Positions 14,555 through 20,814 of a DNA stretch of 20,814 bases are shown here, in pieces (the stretch's first letter is position 1; each line of letters starts with the position of its first letter). The DNA is from an uncultured Eubacteriales bacterium (GTDB taxonomy: Bacteria > Bacillota > Clostridia > Monoglobales > Monoglobaceae). Location: NCBI GenBank assembly GCA_900552305.1, contig URZD01000009.1:1-20814 (forward strand), given 5' to 3'. The notes below the pieces were generated by a model. It had not been told where the DNA came from. It was given only the letters and a program-made list of their open reading frames with translations, and made no database searches. The translations under genes were made by a program, and so were the position numbers.

Positions 14555-14950
14555 TTATGCCAACTCTTTGTTCTTTGCCGCGCCGATTATGTACAGAATC
14601 GGAATAATCAGACCGGTAGCGTAGTTCATAATGTTAAAATCACTGCCAAGCACGTTTGAAATAACGTTTCCGGCTACGCTTAAAATTGCCACAATGACGC
14701 CAATAACCATGCAGCTTTGCGCCTTTTCGGGTTTGTCGCAGTTCTTCACGCCCATAATTCCGGCAATCAGCTGAAATACTGCGCTTACCAGAATCAGAGC
14801 GCTTGCAAGCATAAGCCCGCCGGCGCTTGTTTCAAGAACCGCCGCCAAAGCGCCCGCTCCGATCAGCGCGATAATCCCTCCGATGATACCAAACGCTGCG
14901 CTGATAATCATCAAAATCCCCGTTACCTTCAAAAACTTACTTCCTTTCAT
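14555..14950 (-). CDS. Small four-helix membrane protein
   Basis: 131 residues with four hydrophobic segments (about 8-35, 43-68, 79-105, 107-126) rich in Gly, Ala and Ile, and one short hydrophilic loop (GVKNCDKPEKAQSC) with two Cys between the second and third helices. It resembles the many small DUF4064-like Clostridial membrane proteins, but I cannot assign a family with certainty. The start ATG at 14948-14950 has GGAGG 6 nt upstream. It follows the frameshifted GLUG gene by 57 nt and precedes the beta-helix gene by 68 nt with the hairpin in between. Function unknown. Confidence 0.85.
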   Translation of the reverse strand: MKGSKFLKVTGILMIISAAFGIIGGIIALIGAGALAAVLETSAGGLMLASALILVSAVFQLIAGIMGVKNCDKPEKAQSCMVIGVIVAILSVAGNVISNVLGSDFNIMNYATGLIIPILYIIGAAKNKELA

Positions 14951-15007
14951 AATGAACCTCCTTAAAAATTTTTTATATCCACATTTTTTTCAAAATGGAT
15001 ACTACAA

Positions 15008-17758
15008 TTATTTGTTTACCGTAAACGCATCGCAAAGCGGTCTCAGCGTTTTAAGATTTTCCCAAAGAAATATTCTGTCGCCCGCCTCAAGCGTTACCCC
15101 CTCGGGAATCTCAACCTCCGAATTTACTCCTGCGTTCAGTTCCGCTGCGAGCGTTTTGACCGCCGTCATTTTTTCGCCCGTATCATAGCTTGCAAATACA
15201 ATCGTATATGCGCCGCCTTTTTCACAGTCTATAGCAAGCGTTTTTCCGTCATAGCGTATTGCATAATCCGTTTCCGGCTCGGCTTCCGCAAGAATTTTGA
15301 TATCTGAAAAGTCTGTGATGCGGATTGTCACAAAGCCGCCGCCTCGACCGTCCGATTCATATTCAAAGGTTTTTGCGCCGTTTATTGCCGATTCGGAGTA
15401 TTCCGGATAGAAAAACTCTTTTGAGCCGTCTTTTTTGTAATGAATAACCTGGCGCGGTTCAATGCCGCCGGTGTGCAAATTAACGGTCAGCTCCGCACCG
15501 CTCAGGCTTTCGTCAGTAATTTCACGGCTTGAAATTTCCGCTCCGTCCGCATCGGCAACGCTTAAATGCGGCGTTACCGAATAGGTAATGGAAGTGGCTA
15601 TTTCATTGCCCTTTTCATCGGTTACGGCAGTATATCCGTTTACAGATATATCAGCATACGTCTTCGTATTCAGCGCTGTCATATCCGTCTGCGCATTAAC
15701 GACCGTATCGGTAATAAACGCAATGTTTACCGCGTCCGTAAGTCCGCTGACATTTGAAAGTCCCAAGCCCTGATAATTGGAAAGCGTCCCCGGAAGATTC
15801 GATAAATTAACGTTATTCTGACCGTCGGATACCGTATAGTTTTTTCCGCCGGCCGTTCCGCGCACGGTCATTTTATACAGATAAATCGGATATTGCGTCA
15901 TTTGCGCACCGCTGTAAATTTGCTTTTCACCGTTGTAATAGCTTTCTGTCTGCATCGTCATGAATTTTGTGTTTTCTTCATTATAATTCATATCGAACGC
16001 ACGCAATATTCCATACGGCAATACGTCTTCGCCTTTTTCGCCTTTGCCGCCCGATTTTCCGTCCGAACCGACATTCCAGCATTCGTTATATACGGAAGCA
16101 ATCCTTGCGGTTTTATCCGGTTCAAGCGCAATGCGATAGCCATATTTTGCAGGTTCGTTGGGATACATATTATAAACATTATAATCGCCCATAAGTCCGT
16201 ATCGGGTATTTTCGAAAACCGTACTTAGTCCGTAGCGCGGTTTTCCCGCGTCCAGCGGACCGCACTCGGCGGCAAATTCCGTTTTCAGCATTATAGCGTC
16301 TGCTGCATAAAGCGCGTTAAATGCAAATTCGCCGTTTGCATCGGGTATTATCTCGGCAACGCCCATAATATTGCGGTATCGTCTTTCCCCGGTTTTACCG
16401 TCCTCCGGCGGCGCCTTAAGCGCATAATATTTACCGCCGATTTCGGCGACAAATATATATGTGCCGCCGTAAACAACATCCTTTTCGTCCGTTACTTTTA
16501 TAAATATCGGCATAGGCTTGCTGCAAAAGTCGCACACGCCGTCATTGTTTTCATCCGTGTGCCGAGCGGCGGTTTTAAGTTCCGATTTCAGCGCGTACTC
16601 AATATTCCAAATCTGATTTTTGCCCTGTTCGTCCTTGTAATATCTGTCGCAAAAACCGCAGTAATAATAATCCGCGATTCCGTCTTTCATACATGTTGCC
16701 GCCGTACCCGGAATACACGTCAATTCCTCATGCAAACAGCCGCCCTTCGGCAAAACCGTAAGATTAAACTCCTTGGCGGTTATCATATCTGCACATTCGG
16801 CAGTTACCGAAAAGGTATATTTGCCGCTTTCTGTCGGTGTACCGCTGATTGCGCCCGTTTCGCGGTTAAGCGAAAGTCCCGGCGGAAGCGACGAACCGTC
16901 CGCAACGCTCCACGCTGCGGCAATATCCGAATTAACCGATAAGCTGCGCGAATATTCCGACCCGACCGTTGCATTGTCCAGCCTGCTTTGCGTTGTAATT
17001 TCAAGCGGGTCGCTTTCGTTTATTTTTAAGGTGTATGCTTTCCGGGTGATGCCGTTTTCGTTTTCTGCGGAAAGCGTGAAACTAAGCGTTCCCGTTTCGG
17101 TCGGGACTCCGGAAATATCGTAATAATAGCCATAGCGCCAGTTAGAATCCGCTTTTCCGGTAAGTCCGTGCGTAAAGCTGTATTCCGTATCGTCCGTTTC
17201 GCTGACAACCGCCTTTATGTCACCCTTCAGGCTCGGCGGTTCGTCGCTTACGCTGATTCTAACGTTGTATGATTTTCCCGCCTTTGCTTCGGGAAGCTCG
17301 TCTTTAGAGAAAATCGGCTTTCTCAGATCCTTGTTGCAGTGCGTACAGATACCTTTTTCGTTTGGAGTGTGTTCATCGGTAATATCCTCGGTTAAATTCG
17401 AATAAAACGATTTTTTGTGCTTATTTTTATTTGTTTCGTCGGTATGACAGCAATAGTGCGTAATATACGAAACAATTCTTGTTCCTGTTATACTCGGATA
17501 GTCTTCGGGTATTTTCCCTTCTTCGTAAGGCTCCGGAATATTTTGTTTCCAGCGGATGTCATACCGCGAACCCATTTTATACGCCGGCTCGCCGGTCGCG
17601 AAAACGGAAGTCGGCACACTGTAGCAAGCGTTCAAATATATATTTGCACCGGCAAGAGCGCTGTCCTCGCAAGGGTGTACGTCGCTGTCGTTATAGCACC
17701 TTTTTACGTTATAGCTCGGGGAACTTCCGAGAAACACTTTCAGCAACCGGATATGCAA
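15008..17758 (-). CDS. C-terminal part of a frameshifted GLUG/Ig-like surface protein
   Basis: This frame begins with an apparent ATG at 17756-17758, but that lies inside the upstream gene and lacks a ribosome binding site; homologous reading starts near 17729. Without signal peptide it carries GLUG-type continuation (YNVKRCYNDSDV...YLNACYSVPTS), two Ig-like modules (about 152-247, and 250-336 with SSLPPGLSLNRETGAISGTP, a putative-Ig/He_PIG type), Cys-rich motifs (CTHCNKDL; TCMKDGIADYYYCGFCDRYY; DNNDGVCDFC-like), a long unique region (420-825), and at the C-terminus (about 831-916) a module with FASYDTGEKM and GDRIFLWENLKTLRPLC, found also in the neighbouring Cys-rich protein. Joined to the upstream frame it would make one protein of about 1328 residues. 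See the frameshift site. Confidence 0.8.
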   Translation of the reverse strand: MHIRLLKVFLGSSPSYNVKRCYNDSDVHPCEDSALAGANIYLNACYSVPTSVFATGEPAYKMGSRYDIRWKQNIPEPYEEGKIPEDYPSITGTRIVSYITHYCCHTDETNKNKHKKSFYSNLTEDITDEHTPNEKGICTHCNKDLRKPIFSKDELPEAKAGKSYNVRISVSDEPPSLKGDIKAVVSETDDTEYSFTHGLTGKADSNWRYGYYYDISGVPTETGTLSFTLSAENENGITRKAYTLKINESDPLEITTQSRLDNATVGSEYSRSLSVNSDIAAAWSVADGSSLPPGLSLNRETGAISGTPTESGKYTFSVTAECADMITAKEFNLTVLPKGGCLHEELTCIPGTAATCMKDGIADYYYCGFCDRYYKDEQGKNQIWNIEYALKSELKTAARHTDENNDGVCDFCSKPMPIFIKVTDEKDVVYGGTYIFVAEIGGKYYALKAPPEDGKTGERRYRNIMGVAEIIPDANGEFAFNALYAADAIMLKTEFAAECGPLDAGKPRYGLSTVFENTRYGLMGDYNVYNMYPNEPAKYGYRIALEPDKTARIASVYNECWNVGSDGKSGGKGEKGEDVLPYGILRAFDMNYNEENTKFMTMQTESYYNGEKQIYSGAQMTQYPIYLYKMTVRGTAGGKNYTVSDGQNNVNLSNLPGTLSNYQGLGLSNVSGLTDAVNIAFITDTVVNAQTDMTALNTKTYADISVNGYTAVTDEKGNEIATSITYSVTPHLSVADADGAEISSREITDESLSGAELTVNLHTGGIEPRQVIHYKKDGSKEFFYPEYSESAINGAKTFEYESDGRGGGFVTIRITDFSDIKILAEAEPETDYAIRYDGKTLAIDCEKGGAYTIVFASYDTGEKMTAVKTLAAELNAGVNSEVEIPEGVTLEAGDRIFLWENLKTLRPLCDAFTVNK

Positions 17759-18995
17759 TTGCCGTTTCTCCGCCTTTTCCGTTCAAAGCAACCCTCCCGG
17801 CATTATAACTCGATTCCAAAGCGCATCCGCCCCAGTCGATCTGTCCCACAAGCCCTACGGCAACCATGGTTGCCGCAATCTCGTTTCTGTTTGCGCAGTA
17901 TTTAATCTGCGCTCCTTCCCGCGCCTGATATACGATACCGGCAGCACCGCTTGCGCGAACCTTTCCGAAATTGATACAGCCTGCAATAATGCCGCCGTCA
18001 CAGCCTGCCGTATCACCGCCGCCGGAATTTCCGACAATGCCGCCCGCATGGCCGCTTGTTTCGTTTGCGGATACAAAGGTTTCATCACCGTAAACCTCGC
18101 CGTAGTTTCGGCAGTTCTCAAGCGATACATATGCCTGAGCATAGGTGTTTGTTCTGCCGCCGGTCAAATTTCCGGCAATGCCTCCGGCATAATTGTCGCT
18201 GACAACCGTACCGTAGTTTTCGCAGTTTTCCGCTTTTCCTGCCATACAGCCGACAATGCCGCCGACCATACCCACCCTCGACGCATTGCTGTTGAATGAA
18301 ACATAGCTGCTTTTTCCGACAACTGACGCGCGGTTGACGCAGTTTGCAATCGTATCGATACTCATTGCCATTGCGGCAACTCCGCCTGTTGAACCGCTGC
18401 CTCCGCATTTATAACCGAGAATAAGGGAGTTTTCTCCGACCGTAAGATTTTTTACATGACCGCTGTAATGGTTATTTGCATTTTTATCGCCGATAAGTCC
18501 GAAAAATCCTGCATAGCCTATATTTTCGTCATTGACATAAACGCCGTCCACAGTGTGACCGTTTCCGTCAAAGGTGCCGACATATGTCATTGCCGCCGTG
18601 CCGATCGGCGTCCAACCGTTCAGTTCAAACGCTGTTTCGCCGTCGTTAAGAGCGCCAAGCGTTGTGCCGTTCAGCCCGGAACCGAGATGAAAGCTTTTTT
18701 CTCCTTTTGAAACGGTTATTTTGCCCGTTTCGCTGTTATATGCAAAGGATACGCCCGGATTCAAGTCAATATCCGCCGCAAGGCGCGCGTTAACCTTATC
18801 GTTTATATCGGTTCGTCCGTTTACAAAGCCGGAAAACCAGTATAAATCCTCCGCACTGTCCAAAAGATAATATCCGTCCGCGTCAACCGGCGGCGTTTCC
18901 GCCGCCTCGCCGTTCGCAAACGCCGAGCGCGGCAGAACCGTTAATACCATAATTACGGCAAGACAAAAGGCGGGCAGCTTTCTTTTTATATTCAT
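17709..18995 (-). CDS. N-terminal part of a frameshifted GLUG-motif surface protein
   Basis: 428 residues. Signal peptide (about 1-27, cleavage near AFA-NG), then a conserved opening (DGYYLLDSAEDLYWFSGFVNG, RLAADIDLN, GWTPIG, YVGTFDGNGHTVDGVYVN) typical of GLUG proteins. Repeated GLUG-type units follow over about 200-400 (GGIVGCMAGKAENCENYGTV, GGIAGNLTGG, GGIVGNSGGGD, GLVGQIDWGGCALESSYNAGRV). The frame ends early in VSRKFPEL at a TAA, while the homologous sequence continues in the +1 frame. Start ATG at 18993-18995 has GGAGG 7 nt before it and lies 19 nt after the upstream gene. Secreted or surface-associated; no enzyme domain seen. In-frame continuation suggests this is half of a single gene. 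Confidence 0.85.
   Translation of the reverse strand: MNIKRKLPAFCLAVIMVLTVLPRSAFANGEAAETPPVDADGYYLLDSAEDLYWFSGFVNGRTDINDKVNARLAADIDLNPGVSFAYNSETGKITVSKGEKSFHLGSGLNGTTLGALNDGETAFELNGWTPIGTAAMTYVGTFDGNGHTVDGVYVNDENIGYAGFFGLIGDKNANNHYSGHVKNLTVGENSLILGYKCGGSGSTGGVAAMAMSIDTIANCVNRASVVGKSSYVSFNSNASRVGMVGGIVGCMAGKAENCENYGTVVSDNYAGGIAGNLTGGRTNTYAQAYVSLENCRNYGEVYGDETFVSANETSGHAGGIVGNSGGGDTAGCDGGIIAGCINFGKVRASGAAGIVYQAREGAQIKYCANRNEIAATMVAVGLVGQIDWGGCALESSYNAGRVALNGKGGETAIAYPVAESVSRKFPEL
17718..17732 (-). other. Frameshift site within the GLUG surface-protein gene
   Basis: Upstream and downstream frames overlap over 17709-17758. Omitting one base (for example the C read at 17729, or one C of the four-C run at 17718-17721) joins VAESVS to GSSPSYNVKRCYN without loss. 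The joined length, 18995 to 15008, is 3988 bases, one more than a multiple of three. No recognised programmed +1 site (such as a slow stop codon after CTT or CCC) is adjacent. A real mutation, phase variation in a short C run or an assembly error are all possible. Confidence 0.8.
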
Positions 18996-19014
18996 TGGAA
19001 CTCCTCCTCATCAA

Positions 19015-20814
19015 TTATTTTGTTATTTTCAAGCTTTCCAAAGATGTAAGCGGCTTTATATTTTTGTGACTGTCAAATATAAACGCCCTAATCTCATCAG
19101 CCCCCGAAATATCTAATCCGAACTTATCGAGAGAGCTGTCAAGTATCGGATTCGCCTTGCTCAGACTGATTTTTTTTGCGCCGACAAGCCTTCCGTCTTT
19201 ATAGCTGCCAATTAAAACCGCCGCGTCAAGTCCGCCGTTTGAAGCATAAACGCGATAACCTTCCTTTTCGCCGTACAGCCGCAAAATCGGTTTGTCTGAA
19301 ATCACATACTTTTCCACCGGCAAAAGAGGCTTTATCTTATTATCATAGCTGAACATAAACGCCCTGATCTCATTCGCATCCGAAATATCCAGCCCAAAGT
19401 CGCTGACGGAAACGTCGAGTATCGGACGGTCTGTTTTACGGATAGCCTCTCTTTTTACGTCAATCATCCGTCCGTTTTGATAGCTTGCTACCCAAACCCA
19501 TGCGGAAAGTCCGCCGTTGGAAGCGTGGATACGGTATTCATCGTTTTGGTTGGACAGCTGCAATACCGGTTCTCCGATAAGCTTCGGAATCGTTACTGTC
19601 TCTTCGTAAAGGCATACGTCGCAGACGTGACGGCCGATTCCCTCCTCTGTCAGAGTAGGTTTTTTGGGAAATACCATCTGATTGTAGCGGTGCGGTATCA
19701 CGCGGAGCTTTTCGGAACAGTCCGGACTCTCGCATTCCAGCCAGTGACTTGTTTCGTCATGCACATATGAGCTGTTGACAAAGGAGCAGGTGTGAGTCAG
19801 CGGCGCTATCGGCACGGTTTGTTCGTTCCAGCATCCGGCTTGCGAGCAGATGCGTTTCTTAAGGCCCGGCGCAGATGTTGTCGGCGCCGTAACGGTCACC
19901 CAGTCGCTGTATGTATGGCGAACGTAGGAATTGTCGGAGCGTCCGCAAACTTCGTCGGAGCAAACATTCCAGTGCGCAATGCCGTCATGCGCCACCACGG
20001 TGAAGCTGTGCGTATGCGGCGCGGCAAGCTTGGGAATTGTCTGCTTTTGCCTTGTTAAACCGCAGTCGGCGCAGTAATAGGTCTGCTCGCCCTCGGCGTC
20101 AGCCGTAGGCTCCTTGGTGGTTTTCCAATAACCCGGTGTGTGCGACTGCAAATAAAATTCTTCATGGCAGTTTTGGCACAGTACCATATGTCTGTCTGTC
20201 CGACTGCCTGTATATGCCACACTATTTCTGTACTCATAAGATGAGGTGTCGTGCTGCGGAGTAATGCAAATCGGTTTGGACTGCACCGTGCCGCCGTCGC
20301 CCGTAACAACGCAGACAAACATGAATTCATCCTCATATTGCAAAACCTCGCCGCACATTGCGTCATACAGCCCAACGGTCAGCGTATCGGTTTTTGTGCC
20401 CGCATGACCGTTTTCGGGGTGTTCCTCTATGTCGGGAGCTTTATACAACTTAACATCTCCGTTGGCATCGTAATAAGCGTTGTACCACTGATAAGTAAGA
20501 TTGTTGCCGCGCGCCTTGACCGAAAGCTTTACAAAGTTGTCGTCGCGTCCGTTCCGATAGGTCGGCTTTGGGTCGGCCGTCTGCCATGTGATACGCACCG
20601 GGCGGATTCTTCCGCAGGCAACGCAGGCGTCGCCGTGGCGCCAGTCGTGTGCGCCGATATTCACGCGCTTGCCTTTGTCGGGGCAATCAGAATTGGAGCA
20701 AATCTTCCAGTGCTGGGTTTCGTTCATCTGCCACTCATCCGTTTCGTGCGGCAGGTTGATAAAGAACCGCACGTCGCTGTTATAATATGCCTCATAATTT
20801 CCAAGCGCGTTATG
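19015..20814 (-). CDS. Large Cys-rich exported protein with tandem C-terminal modules (5' truncated)
   Basis: The frame is open from the right edge of the window (20814) to a TAA at 19015-19017, 599 residues; the GTG at 20770-20772 is internal, not the start. Three Cys/His/Trp units recur: HWKICSNSDC...WRHGDACVAC, HWNVCSDEVC...RICSQAGC and HWLECESPDC...HVCDVC, with spacer segments such as TKEPTADAEGEQTYYCADCG. Between the first and second lies an Ig-like region (NNLTYQWYNAYYDANG) typical of chitin/pectin-type surface proteins. The C-terminus has two tandem 91-93 residue modules. The start and any signal peptide are outside the window. Probably secreted or surface-bound; catalytic function not seen. 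It is the first gene visible of the - strand series, 19 nt from the GLUG gene. Confidence 0.88.
   Translation of the reverse strand, partial: HNALGNYEAYYNSDVRFFINLPHETDEWQMNETQHWKICSNSDCPDKGKRVNIGAHDWRHGDACVACGRIRPVRITWQTADPKPTYRNGRDDNFVKLSVKARGNNLTYQWYNAYYDANGDVKLYKAPDIEEHPENGHAGTKTDTLTVGLYDAMCGEVLQYEDEFMFVCVVTGDGGTVQSKPICITPQHDTSSYEYRNSVAYTGSRTDRHMVLCQNCHEEFYLQSHTPGYWKTTKEPTADAEGEQTYYCADCGLTRQKQTIPKLAAPHTHSFTVVAHDGIAHWNVCSDEVCGRSDNSYVRHTYSDWVTVTAPTTSAPGLKKRICSQAGCWNEQTVPIAPLTHTCSFVNSSYVHDETSHWLECESPDCSEKLRVIPHRYNQMVFPKKPTLTEEGIGRHVCDVCLYEETVTIPKLIGEPVLQLSNQNDEYRIHASNGGLSAWVWVASYQNGRMIDVKREAIRKTDRPILDVSVSDFGLDISDANEIRAFMFSYDNKIKPLLPVEKYVISDKPILRLYGEKEGYRVYASNGGLDAAVLIGSYKDGRLVGAKKISLSKANPILDSSLDKFGLDISGADEIRAFIFDSHKNIKPLTSLESLKITK
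19018..19569 (-). repeat. Tandem 91-93 residue module pair at the C-terminus
   Basis: The units at 19291-19569 and 19018-19290 align over their full length (ASNGGL, SYxxGRxxxxK, FGLDISxAxEIRAFxF, IKPL). They are diverged at the DNA level, so this is an old duplication. The same module, reduced, ends the GLUG protein at about 15011-15268. Confidence 0.85.

Noticed and set aside
14951..15007. Promoter with TATAAA in the gap after the GLUG gene
   Set aside because: No -35 at acceptable spacing; the A/T-rich stretch is probably just the translation leader.
20770..20772. GTG as the start of the right-most gene
   Set aside because: The frame stays open to the window edge and there is no ribosome binding site before this GTG, so the gene is truncated by the window.
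1..20814. CRISPR array, tRNA, rRNA, transposase, integrase or phage genes
   Set aside because: None seen on either strand; the direct repeats found are coding-domain repeats.

Overview
The window looks like chromosomal DNA of an uncultured or gut-type anaerobic member of the Clostridia (Bacillota). This rests on moderate GC, strong AGGAGG-type ribosome binding sites about 7-9 nt before most starts, and exported proteins with copper-amine-oxidase-N stalk domains, SLH domains, InlB B-repeats, MBG domains, GLUG motifs and BspA-type leucine-rich repeats. Species is not determinable from the sequence alone.

Layout: 1-192 is the 3' end of a + strand exported protein. From about 20814 down to 660 every convincing gene is on the - strand, tightly spaced, and the series ends at a strong intrinsic terminator at 564-613. 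In transcription order: (1) a large Cys-rich exported protein running off the right edge; (2) a GLUG/Ig-like surface protein split by a one-base frameshift near 17729; (3) a four-helix membrane protein; (4) a copper-amine-oxidase-N plus right-handed beta-helix exported protein; (5) a YdjG-like double zinc-ribbon membrane protein; (6) a YdjH-like TPM-domain protein; (7) a DUF4428-type zinc protein; (8) an LRR plus SLH cell-wall protein; (9) a small lipoprotein; (10) a YdjI-like SPFH protein with three C-terminal zinc ribbons; (11) a soluble protein resembling DUF6935; (12) a HEAT-repeat lipoprotein; (13) a TMEM43 (LUMA) family membrane protein; (14) a two-helix membrane protein with a winged-helix-like segment and a zinc ribbon; (15) a 1109-residue MBG/InlB/copper-amine-oxidase-N surface protein.

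The most interesting part is 4148-13283. YdjG, YdjH and YdjI homologues are known in Bacillus subtilis as the membrane platform that works with the PspA homologue YdjF in envelope stress. Here the three are present without a visible PspA/LiaH gene, and are interleaved with TMEM43, DUF4428, a DUF6935-like protein, two lipoproteins and an SLH protein. My inference is an enlarged envelope-integrity or membrane-microdomain system built from an SPFH scaffold, zinc-ribbon adaptors and outward-facing lipoprotein and wall-bound parts. The flanking genes encode large surface proteins and may or may not belong to it functionally.

No tRNA, rRNA, CRISPR array, transposase, integrase or phage gene was recognised.
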